Positions 46,121 through 58,699 of a stretch of 64,000 bases of DNA are shown piece after piece. The notes beneath the pieces were generated by a model. That model was not told the DNA's origin. It searched no databases and saw only the letters and a list, made by a program, of their open reading frames with translations. The first letter of the stretch is position 1, and every line of letters begins with the position of its first letter. Source of the DNA: Austropuccinia psidii (taxonomy: Eukaryota > Basidiomycota > Pucciniomycetes > Pucciniales > Sphaerophragmiaceae); the NCBI GenBank assembly GCA_023105745.1, contig JALGQZ010000011.1, positions 50,082,698 to 50,146,697 on the forward strand. The letters are read 5' to 3'. Made by a program: the position numbers and the translations under genes.

Positions 46121-46819
46121 GCTGCCTTGTCCTGGTTGGAGTGAAAGGTGTTGGTAGGCACATGATCAAGATTGAGGTGATTAATTATGAAAGCAAGACT
46201 GCCTTTGTTGGAATCAGAAACTACTGGAAAATGTTGATAATAAGGGAAAATAGCTTATGTTGAGTTAAATATCCTTCTCAAATGCACATTTAATAACGTC
46301 CACACTTTTCCTGATTTTGGAAAAGTAAGGAGAGCACAATCAGTAGCATGTGGGTCTAGATTTGACTTCTTTTTTCTGGAACATGTACCCAATCTCGTGT
46401 GCCAAAAGGATAGAGTTGGGAGGAATCTTGTTTTATGTAAAATAGCTACTCCATACGAGTAAGAGGGGAAATCAATTTGTTAGGAAGTAAGTTTTGCACA
46501 TGGGTTTCAAACAAGTAAGAATAGCTCCATAATGTTGGAAGAATGAAGCATTTTACGTTCCATGTCATCAATAGTCCTATTGAAACTCTATTCCTCCCTG
46601 TTCTTTTCAGGTTTATAAGGCTTGGTTGGAACTTACTCAGTTCAAAATTCCTGAAGTTCTTTTACTAGCCTCCCTGAGTATTCACCAGAATTTTCCATAG
46701 GTAGTCTTTCAGGGTATTTGTAAGAATAAAACTTCAAGTCTTGGATTGGAAAGACAGTATTTCTTAGCCAGCAGATTAGGACAAGGAGTGGCACAGGAAC
46801 AACAAATAACTACCTTTTG

Positions 46820-49615
46820 TTTGTGAATTATTCAGCCAAGGGTTCTTCGATATTATATTCTGGATGCTGAGAAGGATTTGAATTCCTCACTTCCTTCCCA
46901 ATCACTGTTGGTGAATCCCAGGATGTGGTTTTCTTGATTTTTGAGTAGATTTTGACCTTTTAAGAGGTAATAGTGTTTTGTGCTTTTGAGGTAGACTACA
47001 AGGTGTTTTAACTCTTTGAAGTTTATTTATTTAGGATCTTCTAGGAATTTGGAGAGAAATTACATGGAAAAGGCCAGGTCTGGTCTGGTGCATTGGACCA
47101 GGTGTCAGAGTAGTCCAATTTCTCTGGAATAGTTGAATGGGTGAGGAACAGTTTTGGAGGGAAGGTGTTTGATAGATTTCAAGTTCCCAGGTAAGGGGAT
47201 AGTGGTGTTTCAGGAGTTGGAGAGATCAAATTTTTCAAGGATGTTCTGAACAAATCTTTCTTGGATGGGGCTGAAATAGTCTTCAAGTTGGGTTATTCTG
47301 ATGCCTAGAGCATAATTAATTTTCCATAGGTCTTCAATTTCAAAAAATTGGTTGATTTTGGTTTTGAATTTGTTGTTCCAGGATCCTCCAAAGACTAAGT
47401 CATATACATGGACAAACAGCCACATCAGCTTATTTTTGAAATTTGAGTAGAAGAGGCAGGGGTCAGTGAGTGAAGCAGTGGTTCCAAAGCAGATTAAGGA
47501 TTTCTTAAGTTCCTTGTGCCAGCATCAAGGACTCTTCGTTAGGCCATAGAGGGATCTGTTTAGGATGAAATATTTATTGGGATGGTGAAATTTGTAACCA
47601 TTGGGTTAAAGTATGTAGAGATCTTTGTCTGGTTTTCCATTTAACAAAGTGCATTTTACATTTATTTGTTTTATTTTCAATTTATTCAGGTGACACAGGG
47701 TGAGTTGTGGTCATAGTGAGGTGAGAATACCTTGTTGTAATCAGTTCCTTCTTTCTGGTGAAAGCCATCGACAAATAGTTGAGCTTTGAATTTGGTAAGG
47801 TTTCTATTTTCATCTGTTTTTATTTTGAATACCCACATTGTGGAAAGTGGTTTAACATTTCATTTGATGGTTGTTGGTGACCAGACCTGGTGCTTCTACA
47901 TGTTCTATAATTAGTTTTAAATTGAATTCTTCCATTTTTGGTTCAATTCAAACTTAATAGCTTTCTGGTAGAATCTTGGATTGGAATTTTTGAGGATAGT
48001 TGCGGCATTTTACAAATGTTTGGGTTGTTGTCTGTATTCAATGATTTTTCTTGGAGCACCAATCTCCCCATGGATTTAACTTGAAGGTGGTTGGTTTTCA
48101 GGGATAAATTTGTAGTTGTCTCTTCCTTTCTTGTTTAAAAGATTGGTGTTGGAATTTGGGTCTGAAGGCGTAGTGGTAAGTGGTTCAGGGTGGCTTTCCT
48201 CCAGGCATTCAATGTTGATAGTGGTGGAGTTGTCACTAGTTATTTGAGGTTCTAGATCTGCAGTGAGTTGAGGAAGGTCAGTAATTATATCGTTTTCAGA
48301 TCTAGCTTTTTTAGGAAAAACATGTGGGACAAATCTAGCATTGTTAGTGATTTTAATGTTACCTGTCTGCCTTTCCAGGAGTTGGTATTCCATGTGCCCC
48401 TCCTTGTATCCTAAGAGTACTCCCTCATATCCTTTTTCTGAAAATTTTCCTAGAGATTGATTGTTAAGATAATAGCACAGGCAGCCAAATGGTTGCAAGT
48501 GATGATAGGTGGGGTCTCTTTTGAAACATTGGTGGAAATTGGTGAATTAGTTCAGAGATTTCTTTGGAGTAATGTTTTTTCAATAAGGGGCGGTTCTGAC
48601 AGCTTCAGAACAAAAAGATTTGTCAAGGACAGAGTCTCTTAGAGAGAAACTGCGTTTGGTGATAGTGATACAGTTTCTCCTTTGGGAAAAGGGATTTTGT
48701 TGTGGGGTGTATGGTTCAGTGATAAGGTGGGTAATACCTTTGTTTTGGAAGAAAGTTTTGAGTTGTTAGTTTTTAAATTTGCTTCCATTGTCTGATAAAA
48801 ATTTGGCAATCTTTTATTTACATTGGTTTTCAATGCATTTACACAGTTTTTGAATATGGAAGCTGCTTTCTGATTTCAATTTTAGAAAAGAGGTCCATAT
48901 GTATCTGCTGTAGCCATTGACTACTCTAAGGCAGTATTTTTAACCCAAATTTAAGGGGATCTTGACATGTCCAGAAAGGTCAGTGTGTATTAATTTTAGT
49001 ATTTGTTGTGGTGTTGGGAAAGTTCCTTTAAAGGTGGATTTGGTTATTTTAAAAAGATTACAGGTAGGGCATTGGAGGTTTGAAAAAGTTAAAAGTTAAG
49101 GTTGGGAAAGTTTTGTTTAGGTACTCAGAAAAAGGGTGTCCAGTGGCTTGGTGTAGGCTAAGAATTTTTTCTGGGTTTTTTAGGGAAGCTAGGGCTTGGT
49201 TTTGTTCAAAAGTTACTTCAAAATTTCCGGAGTTGAAAGTTCTGTTTAGTAGTATGTCATTTTTGTGGTCAAGAAGCTTGAGACATTTGTTGTTGTGAGT
49301 GAGAATATTGTGATTTTGTTTCATTATTTCACCTAGGCTGATGAGGTTGTAGGATAGGTCTTTGAAAAGGAGACAATCTGAGAGGTCCAGGAAACAATTT
49401 GTAGTTCAATTTGTACTGTTCCAGTTCTAGAGGATTGGATGGTAGAACCATTGGCTAGTTTAATTGGTTGGGTTAGTTGGGTGATGGTGGTAAACATTTT
49501 GGGATTGTTGAACATAGAGGTAGTTTCTATGTAATCTAAGATTATTGATTTAGGACTGTTTTTTCCAGTGGATGCAACAAGGGATTGGATAGGTTTGTTT
49601 CTTCTGAGACTAGTA
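46820..49615 (-). pseudogene. Nested copia protease, integrase, RT and RNase H relic
   Basis: In minus-strand order: a protease-like region (49333-49615); the pre-integrase motif LSLHQATGHPFSEYLNK (49058-49324); integrase pieces ending with MQPFGCLCYYLNNQSLGKF and KGYEGVLLGYKEG (48076-48498); RT (KPLSTMWVFKIKTDENRNL near 47850, then DLWKINYALGIRITQLEDYF in 47210-47425); and RNase H (LGFTNSDWEGSEEF near 46890). Stops and frameshifts break all pieces. Confidence 0.8.
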
Positions 49616-49914
49616 TTGTCCCCTTTTAGAAAGTTACAGTAAATTTGATTATAATTGGTGAGGGGCTTGTGCCAACACGGGGAAAACTTTGGGTAATTTC
49701 CATATTGTATTCTCTTGTTCTGGTTATTGTTTGTATTATTATTCTTAGAAGCCAGTAGGGCTTGATTGGAGTGTTCATTTTTATTTTCAAATCATTGAAA
49801 AAATTTCTTTTATGACTTCCTAAGTATTTCATAATGATGGTGATTTATTTTCTATCTCACATTTTCCTAGCCATACTTCCATTGTTGTTTTGAATCTATC
49901 AGGTAGGTTAATTA

Positions 49915-50373
49915 TTACCCACATAGAAATGAAGGAAGCAATAAGGTTTTCTGGAGAGATAGCGAGTCCAGAGAAGTGGGTTCAGAGGTGGACGTGTTTT
50001 CTAGGATGAAGCAAATGGCTTCCTTTATATTTTCATCGATTAGGTGTGTGGAGAAAACTTTATTGAGGTAGGAGGTTTGGTTTTGAATAGATTTTGGCTT
50101 GTAAAATTCCTGAGCTAGTTTCCAGAAGATAGCTGGATCCTTTTTTGAGTTGGTGTAAAAATTGTTCCCCAGTCTTACTATACAGTTAATCTTAAGGAGA
50201 GAAGCAGCTTTATGTTTCCTTGGGGGCTCAAGTTTATCATTCTCAGCTGATTCCTCAGGGGTTTTGGTTTTGGTAACTAGTCCATAGTAATTTTTCAAGG
50301 TAAGGATTCCATCCATCCTAGAGACCCAATCTAGGTAGTTGGTGTCATTGAGATCTATGGTTAATTTGCCCAT
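49915..50373 (-). pseudogene. Nested copia Gag fragment
   Basis: The minus-strand frame starts MGKLTIDLNDTNYLDWVSRM, typical of the copia Gag N-terminus, and runs 152 codons through WKLAQEFYKPKS. The rest of Gag is shifted or lost. It would have formed the particle shell. Confidence 0.8.
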
Positions 50374-50428
50374 GGTTTCAGAAGTTGTTAGTAAAGGAGC
50401 GTTTTAGAGCTTTTCCAGTCTCATAATA

Positions 50429-50781
50429 TGTAAGAATAAAATTTCACGTCTTGGATCAACAAGAAAATATGTCTTAGCCAGTGGATTAGGAGAAGGAGTG
50501 GCACAGGAATGAAAAACCTAGCGGAAATAAGAGTAAAAGAAACACAAACACTAGGGTTAAATTGCTAATAGTATATTAAGGTAATGGTAAGGACTTGATC
50601 AAGTAATCTACCTTGGATTGGAAAGAAAGTATGTCTTAGCCAGTGGATCAGGAAGAGGAGTGGCACAGGCACGACGAACCTAGTGGAAATAAGAGCAAAA
50701 AACACACAAACAATAGGGATTCTAGGCACAGGAGTTTGGGTTTTATATAGTATTGAAACGGTGGTTAAGTTGGTCAACAAG
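50429..50781 (-). repeat. 5' LTR of the nested copia, with internal duplication
   Basis: The LTR starts TGTAAGAATAAAA on the plus strand. Two units of about 165 bp are repeated in tandem, each with TATGTCTTAGCCAGTGGAT, AGGAGTGGCACAGG, CCTAG.GGAAATAAGAG and ACACAAAC. The far end is set only by the GTATT repeat, so the boundary is uncertain by a few bases. Confidence 0.7.
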
Positions 50782-50844
50782 GTATTACATCATTGGTTAT
50801 ATGAATTTGACGTCAGATGTGATATTTATCACTCTTATTTTCTT

Positions 50845-51605
50845 TCAGTATTTATTTAGGAAGTTGAAATTAAATCGTATCCAAAATAGGATCTGATATG
50901 GCACTGCTTCTCTTGAATTTAAAGCAGAATTGAAGATGTAAGTTGATGCATGATATCGGAGAGTCAAGAGAAAAAAATTCCCCTCTGGATCTTTGTTGAA
51001 TGGCCCTTCAACATCAGATACCAGAAAGTCTAATAACTCCAATATTTCAATGTTGGTTGTAGGCCCATTGGTGCATCTTACACTTTTTGACACTGCACAT
51101 CTTTCACAAAAAGAATTTTGCCAGTCTTCCACCTTTGTGGTTGGTAAAAAACTCCGGAGAAATAGTTCGATAGTTTTTTTAGAGGCAAGTCCTAGCCTCT
51201 TGTTCCAGGATTTGGAAATAGCATTGACTAGGTACCAACAATGATCTACATAAGAGGTAGTTAATTTCACATTGTCGCGAGATATCAGACACAAAGAGGT
51301 TGACTGAAACACCGGATGATAGCAATCCTTCATCAATTTCCCAAGGCATAGAATAGTACTTGAAATTTCTTTGAAGTAATAGATGTTTCTTACTGTCATT
51401 ACACCGCTAGGAGTCAGAATCCTCAGACTGCCAATACACGTCAAGTAGGTGGAGGTTTTACCTGATGAAATTTTTAGGATTGGAGGTGAAGTTAGTACGG
51501 TTTCCAGAGTGAATTAAGGACTGTCACCACTAAAATGAATGTCAGCTTCTGAATCAACTAGAAAACCATCAGCCATTCCTTCTGCCGAGACATTGTAGAC
51601 TTTCT
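50845..51605 (-). pseudogene. Outer copia protease and start of integrase
   Basis: The protease is near 51575 (MADGFLVDSEADIHFSGD, where DSEA replaces the usual DSGA). The open segment 50845-51444 has ILCLGKLMKDCYHPVF and the integrase zinc and catalytic starts WQNSFCERCAVSKS and LDFLVSDVEGPFN. The frame is lost at the nested copia insertion, after which RT of the same element follows at 46.1 kb. Confidence 0.8.
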
Positions 51606-51647
51606 TTTTCTTTGACTTATTAGTATTGTGCTTAGGTGAATGAAAAT

Positions 51648-52259
51648 TCATTGGCACTTTGATTTTTCTGGCATCAACATCTCCCCAGAATACCTTTCAG
51701 TCGGAATACCAATGTTGAGCTTTCCAACAGTACAAGAAAACCAATTCATATCTATCAATAAGCGAGTTTGATTCCCCCCTCCCCCTAAATTTCGTAGCTT
51801 TCCGCATGACATGGTCCGGGATGTTAGGTGGCGTAGGATTTTTGCCCGCAGGCTGGGATGCTTAATAGATAGAGTTATGGTTGGAAGTTGGTTGTGAATA
51901 ATGTTGCCCAGGAGGGTAGTAGTTTCTTCAGAGATACTGGAACCCTGATCAATCGGTGCTGAAGGGACTGCAAGAATGGCTGTTGTCTCGGAAGATTGGA
52001 TGCTATCAGAGACCATGTCAAAGGTTGGATTAATACCCTGAGAATTCAGTTGTTGGTGAATTAGGCTTTCAAAAATGTTGTGGTTTACTGAGTCTGGGAT
52101 TTTGATACCCTTTTGTACTAGCAATTCGCAAAAATAATTCTTAGTTATGTCCCATTCAACAAGTTTGGAAAAGATGTCTTGGTGGTGTTGAAGCCAAGTC
52201 AACATCTGTCTTCGCTGATTATTTTTTACCATAGTGATGAGATGCCAAACGGTGTCCAA
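51648..52259 (-). pseudogene. Outer copia Gag-like frame
   Basis: A 203-codon minus-strand frame directly precedes the protease of the same element. It has a helical N-terminal part (WHLITMVKNNQRRQMLTWLQ) and ends TERYSGEMLMPEKSKCQ. Position, not a clear domain, supports Gag. Confidence 0.6.
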
Positions 52260-52879
52260 CTTATCAAGTAAAGCGGAAAGATCTCACTGTTGTTTGAGAG
52301 TTAAGAAAAAGGTTGATTGATTGGAATCAGGTCTCGACAGTAGATTTCTTGTCGAGTCCCCAATGGTTTGAAGAAGGACAATCATCATGCTGCTGGCATT
52401 GTTGCCAGTTAAGGCTGCAAAGAAATTGTCAATCAAGATAGTTGGAATTTTAAATAAAACGTTTATTGAGGTTGAAAAGCTTTCGAGCCATGAGCTGTAA
52501 TTGTGTCCATAAAAGCGGAGCGTTACATGCTTTGGGTTTAAAGAAAAATGCAGAGCCGGGGGGTCTTCCCAGAACCGCCTCTCGACAGGATTAGTTCTGT
52601 TATGATTTTATGGAGCTTTCAAAAGCTGATTATTGATTTGCTTTTGACTATCAAGGTCTAGCTGCAGTGGCTGTGCCTTGTTGGTAAGTGAGCTAATGGC
52701 ATTCAGAAGTCAAGGCAGTTCATCGACTGTTTTCTCCAGTTTCCCGACTCCAAGATCGTCCATTTGTTTTCTTGGTGGTATGTTTCTGCCAGATTACAAA
52801 TCAATTGATGGAGAAAAGGCAGGAAATACTGTAGCTGTTACTATTGTTCTAGACTTTCTGGCAGAGCCAGCTTTTAACC
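52260..52879. other. Outer copia leader region
   Basis: This lies between the Gag-like frame and the 5' LTR of the outer copia. There is no clear primer-binding match by eye and no gene. Confidence 0.5.
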
Positions 52880-53139
52880 TTTAAAATAAGGAAGTCAGGC
52901 TATGGCCTCTCTCCATTCTTTGTGCAATCCAATTGGGTTAAATTACATCATAAAGTTACTAAACTGTAAAATAAGGAAGTCAGGCTACGGCCTATCTCCA
53001 TTCTTTGCATAATCCAATTGGGTTACGGAAATTGGAGGGAGGCGGGATTGTATGGTTTATAAACTATTTACAATTCAGCTGCGCCACAGACCGGGCAGGA
53101 GTAACACGTTGTTAGGTTTGGTCTATCACTCTTCTTACA
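52880..53139 (-). repeat. 5' LTR of the outer copia
   Basis: 260 bp, colinear with 44353-44612 and including the same internal duplication. The first bases have decayed (TTTAAAATAAG in place of TGTAACGTAAG). Confidence 0.88.
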
Positions 53140-53144
53140 CTACA

Positions 53145-53490
53145 TACTTGCGGTATTAGAGAGCCATTCAGGGTATATTTGCATCAAGGAAGACCACACA
53201 GTCCCCGAATTAAGTTTTACTGAACCAAAATCTATTCTTTGATGATCTGGACTATGCTAAGTTTGGAGTGGCTCAAAAATACCATCTACTAGGGAAGGGG
53301 CTACCAGGCTGAAACTTATAGGATCAATAATATGAATTGGGATTGATAACAAGATTAAAAAATCCACATTGTACAGGAAACTACCACCAATATTCTGTCA
53401 AAGATGGTTGAACCATTTGACACCAGATTTTAAATTTGTAATTTTAGTCTCCTCATCATAATTGTCAATCACTACAATTTCCCAAATGTT
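53145..53490 (-). pseudogene. Unidentified protein relic
   Basis: One minus-strand frame stays protein-like for about 115 codons with only two stops (a TGA and a TAG). It includes NIGGSFLYNVDFLILL, DPISFSLVAPSLVDGIFE and TVWSSLMQIYPEWLSN. I do not recognise the domain. It abuts the copia LTR, so that element may have inserted into or beside it. It could be part of an older retroelement or a lost host gene. Confidence 0.4.
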
Positions 53491-56400
53491 AAAACCTGGT
53501 CAATACCTTTACAGATTGATTCTTAATTTTTTTTAATTTTTTTTACCAACAATCCAAATATCATCCCTATAAAGATTAAATTCTTTAAAAGTCTAAAACC
53601 CATAAATATAAAATAAAAAAATTTAACTTATGCCTTGTGTTTTTTATCTCATCTGAGATCAAATTTTATATAATTTTAATTGATCAAATTTTCCTCATTT
53701 TTCAATTATTCGGAGTTTTTTGGATTCATCTCATATCTTTGAAATAATAAGAATTTTTTTTTTCAATATCACAAGCAGTGTGGAATACATGAAAAATATT
53801 TCTGTGGGTTAAGTGAATGAAAATGGCTCTTAAGTCAATGATTAAGACTTTAATATATTTTTTCTCTAGAAATTCCTTTGTTTAAATTTATTTTAAATTA
53901 ACATTATATTAGCTGTGCCAAGGCTTAGTGACTCTCTTTAATAAGATATGATACTTACCCCAAGGGCACCTGTAACTCTATCATGAAGTAATAGTTACTT
54001 AGTCAATGATAAAATGATTTTGATATCCAATATTTAACTATAATCTGCAGAAATTAAATTTTAAATGAAAACAATAGAAAAATTAATATCAAATATCAAT
54101 ATTGTAAAAAGGAGGATCCATGATGAATAAGTAGACAAGAATACCAGAAGGTGGTGAAAATCAAGTTTCAAAAAGAACAGGAATTGATTTTGGAATATTG
54201 ATTTCTTGTCTCAAATCCCTTTCAATATATTAAAGGAAATTTATATTTGTAAATTTTCACATAACTTATAACTATGTTTTGTGTAGAATCTTAAATTCTG
54301 AATTTCTCAATTTTTTTGATAACTTATATCATATTTGAAATTACTCACAAATCTTTTAATAAAATGTCAAAGGATATGTTTATCTCTTCTGAATTTGATT
54401 CAGAGATAAGAAAAAATTATTTTTACTGATAATTTCCCATTTTGGTTCAACAAATTGGGTATAAAAATAAGTTTTATTGAGTTTGAATTAGCAAATGCAA
54501 GCCTTAGAGGTATTTTCATCTACCCAAAAGACTACAAAGAACTGAAGTAATTTATAAGTAAAAATAATAAATAAATTTTTAATATAAAAAAAAAAATTGA
54601 ATAAAAAATAAAATTTGCATATAAACATAAAAATTAAATGAAAAAAGAAAATTTATAATGGAAATTTAACAATAAATTTAAATTAAAATTTGAAAATGTA
54701 AAAATAAACATAAAATAAATGTTCATCAAAAATATTAAAATTGAAATATTTTTTGGAAAAAAGTTGATAGAAATTATTATAGAGTTTTATCCAAAGAATA
54801 GACTTATGTAAGTTGTTCAACCATTGGATTCCTCATAAAAAATCATATGGGGTCACCTCTGAGTGAAAAGTTTGTAACTCAACCCTATATAAGCTTAAGT
54901 TAAGTTTTTCATATTTTTTGTATGAAAATGTGAAAATCCTCAAAAGCTTAAGTTAATTAGCACCACATGTGGTATTAAACATCAATTTTTGTGTTGAACT
55001 TGAGGTGTGGTGTGTAGCTTAGAAGTTATGAGGAATTGAAGTATTTTCAATTGAAAGGTCAAAATATGTGCATGTATTACATAAGTGAACTTGAATTTAC
55101 ATATGTGGAATCAATAATTACAGTTGTTTACTGTACATTTTCAATCAAATTACATATGTAAATTTTCAGTATAATAAATGATGAGGAGTTAAAGAAAAAA
55201 TACATTGGGATGATTAATTCTTAGGGGAAAAAGAAATCCTGGCTCCAAGGGTGCCAGCCTCCCCAAAATTCCTTGCTGACAGGCATGGGATGTCAAAATT
55301 AACACAAACATTCATCACTTTTTGCCCTTAATTGAGGCACAGGGTCTGTGAATAAATTGATGATGAGGTTTTGCTACAACCCAGGGAAGTTCTAACTGTT
55401 TCCAAGAGGTTAAAACTACCATTAAGCTGAAACAAGTATAGTAAAAACAGTTTTAAATTATTTTAAGGTCTATTACACAAATTATGATGTGTTTTGAAGG
55501 CTTTAAAAAAAGTATTTGTATAGCAATGGCTGGCTTACAGGACTAAAGTGGTTGAAACAAGCCCTTTTTTGGAGCAAACCAGGGTTCAGTGATGCCATAA
55601 TTGGATTTTCTGTTGTCAATGTGTTTCTCACAAATGATTAGATTAAATTCTAATTTTGTAGTAAGAGAATTGGTGGATATGTAATAATCTCTTGTTTGCC
55701 CCACTTTTGTCTTCATGTCAGAATCTTTTCCTTTTATAATTAATTTGAACACTGTTAAAACAATAAATCAAAGATTTAAAACACCCTTTTTAAATCATGT
55801 TAAAAATCTTGACCACATGAAAAAATCATCATAATTGTAAAGCTTGACTATGAAACAATAAGTAAATATTATTAATAGTTTACTTATTGTACACTGAATG
55901 TCCTTATTAAAGTAATGAATAAGATAAAGAATAAATATAATAATAAAGAATTATTATAATTAAGGCATAGAAATGTTTATATTATTAAAGAGATAAAAAT
56001 ATAAATCATATCATGAAAAAATAATATGATAAGAATAAATATATTTATGGCAATTTATTATTGCTACTAACAAAAAATAAATGTGTAAAAAATTGTTCTT
56101 TATCAATAAAAAACAATTAATAACAATAATATTACTAATAATAAAGCTATGTATTATATAAATACTTTTTATATTAATGAAAAATTATTAAGAATAATAA
56201 TGAAGAGAAATTATTCTAAAAAGAGAAATATAACCTACCTTAAACAATTAATATAATAATTTTGAGCTAATTTACACCAAATAATGTAAATACAGCTAAT
56301 TCAAATTGTATTTACAAATAAAAAAAAAGAAATTACAACTTTTCTTTATTTTATGTGGAATTAGAGATTTAGACAGAAATTTTAAAAAAAAAATATATAA

Positions 56401-57079
56401 TAGTTTAATCATGTCAAAATTGATGATTAATAGAAAGATGAACTTGAATATTCAAGAATATAATGGAATTATATAAAAAGAATAAAGCTAGTAACTTTGG
56501 AATTAATATTCTTAGTGTTTTTGTTGCATCTGAGGGGGAAATAGAAGAAAAAAAGCTCTATTTATAGAAAAATACTACCTCCTAGAGTCCAGAAGCCTTC
56601 TGGGAGACATTTGATGATGGTATCCACTGGAATAGATCAATAATTTAAGGTTTAGTGATGATTAAATCATAATTAAACCATCTTATCTTGTTATTATTCC
56701 ATTATTTAGAGTTATCACTGTAACTCTAAGTTTTCTGAAATAGCATTGGGAGAAGTCCAAAATTTGTTTATTTCATTAGTTTTAATCATAATCAACTAGT
56801 GTTAAACAATTTTATCACTTATTTGACTCTTGAACTTAAAATAAGGTTACAGTGAGTGATCATAAATGATCATTTTTAAGCTTAAGCTTTGATGATTAAT
56901 AACTTTTGAGTTATTCACACTACAGCCATTCAGAGAGTGAGTTCTGATATCTTGGAATGTCCTCACCAATTTTTCACTAGAGCTTCATTACATCATCAAA
57001 ACAGTATTTTTGATGATTTTCCTTGTAACTCATTTTTTATGTCCAAATTCAAACCATGATTTCAAGGGGTTATACCTTG
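53491..57079. other. A/T-rich sequence, no gene supported
   Basis: About 3.6 kb without a recognised domain. Short open stretches such as 55543-55752 (minus) have no family features. Some patches (54850-55400, 56560-57080) are less A/T-rich and may be old LTR remains, but I found no partner copy in the window. Confidence 0.5.
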
Positions 57080-57084
57080 AATAT

Positions 57085-58501
57085 TGCTAGGGTGACTCTA
57101 TGATATAGCTTTAAATTGATAATAAAAAGCTATAACTATGAGTGTGACACAAAAATAATGATGATGATTGAGTGAGTAGATGGTTAAAAGGGCTATACTA
57201 GAAGAATTTAGTGATGGTGAGTGCTATTGATAGCCCTGGGTGCAGTGTTTATCTGTTGGTTTACAATATTAAACTCTACAGTAATTAAAATTATAATTAT
57301 ACCTGTTTATTTCTAAGGGTACGACTTCTTTCAGAAGCCATACCATGTAAGAACATTGAGAACAGGATGATGGATTGGACTTCTGGTGAGGAAAAGCCTC
57401 CTTTTATCTTGTGCTGGGGTAGTGGGAGGTTGTTTACCTCTGCACATTACCACAGAGTCAAAATTTTCACTACTGTGGGATGGTTTGTGGCTCTAAGCAC
57501 TCAATACAGACTGGTATTGGGTGGAAATGTGGTTTTAGAACCACAAGTTGTCATTTTGACCCTATACAGGGTGAAGATTTTCACCAATGGAATTTACAGG
57601 TGTGTTCTGGTGCTTCTGATGCGTCAGAACCTGTACAGAACCTGTATGAACCCCTGTATTTGAATTAACTATGAGGTATTGAAGTATAAGCAAGATTCTT
57701 CATCTATTTTACACCTTATAATCATACTTATGGAATAGTATCCCACAGTAAAGCTGTATTGGTCTGAATGTGGGATTTTGACCTTAAAGCTGCTATAGCT
57801 TTGTCAGTTTTTAGAATATTGAGCTCAACGTTGGTTCATTGTGTAGCACTTTATGGAATCTATGCAATGGTACCTCATTTGATATGGTCAAAATTAACTA
57901 TGGCAAAGTTATGCCATGTTCAATTTTAGTTATCCAGGTATATATTTAACTCAAAATCTGTATGGAACTTGTTTTCCCCATGTGGCTTTTTCTAGATGAG
58001 ATATGGGGTAATGGATGGCCCCATCAGATAGCCCTGGATATGTTCTTCTCAAAGAGACCCCGCTTTGGGTATCTCACACTAAAGCTGTAGAAGTTGGATG
58101 AGAGGTGAATGTTTCATTCACACTTATTTGAACTTATTTTGGCCATAAATTCTATAGTCTTGGTTCCAGCTCAATTTGGCTATTAACATTAGATATCCCT
58201 GATGTAGAGCTGTAATTTCAATACCCATTTGATGGGGTTCAGCCTCTTTCTATGGATTTTAGATGAGGGGTGAACATTAAGGTTTATGCGCATCAACTGC
58301 TTTAAGCTTGAATAACTTTGTTATTATTTGTCCTATGATTATGGGACTTGCATATTTGGAAAGAGGTGAGTTTCCCCTTCTTTTAATACCTCTTGAGCTT
58401 GTTTGGCTCAGCTACATGTTCTAGTGGTATTTTTCTCTACCATTGGTTTGTGGTACTCTGGAAGTCATGATTGTGCTCTGGTTTTGAGTCCCAGGCTGAC
58501 A
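57085..58501 (-). repeat. 3' LTR of the gag-only gypsy
   Basis: 1417 bp, beginning TGCTAGGGTGACTC and ending CAGGCTGACA on the plus strand. Near 57597-57660 it contains an inverted repeat (ACAGGTGTGTTCTG ... CAGAACCTGT) that is also in the other LTR. Confidence 0.88.
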
Positions 58502-58699
58502 TACCCTCCCTTTGAAAAAAGGCTCATCATTGATGAGATTTTCCTGTCTTCTTTGGGGTACTAGTGTGGTTCATGTGACCTTGAGCAAACAACTTTCTTG
58601 TGGTCATACCCTCCCTGTCTGGTAGTTTATGTTTCAAACCATCCAGATGTTTGGTCATTGGTTTCCTTCTTTCTAAGTGGACTGAACCAATTTCTTTTC

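Larger units (their letters stand above)
46719..50781 (-). mobile_element. Nested copia element, 3' end truncated
   Basis: A right LTR begins TGTAAGAATAAAA at 50429. A matching start at 46719 marks the other end, but similarity there lasts only about 80-100 bp before RNase H-like sequence, so that LTR is mostly deleted. GTATT occurs next to both ends (46714-46718 and 50782-50786) and may be the target duplication. Gag, protease, integrase and RT relics run in order on the minus strand between them. Confidence 0.75.
44353..53139 (-). mobile_element. Copia LTR retrotransposon, interrupted by a second copia
   Basis: The two LTRs are both 260 bp (44353-44612 and 52880-53139), and the shared end on the plus strand is CACTCTTCTTACA. 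A polypurine tract lies at 44613-44625 (CCTTGGGAGGGGA on the minus strand). Gag-like, protease/integrase and RT/RNase H pieces occur on the minus strand in copia order (integrase before RT). The flanking pentamers TCACA and CTACA match poorly, so the TSD has decayed or is misplaced. The integrase region is split by the element at 46719-50781. Confidence 0.88.

Noticed and set aside
55543..55752. Minus-strand 69-codon frame
   Set aside because: It has no family feature, flanking gene structure or second copy in the window.
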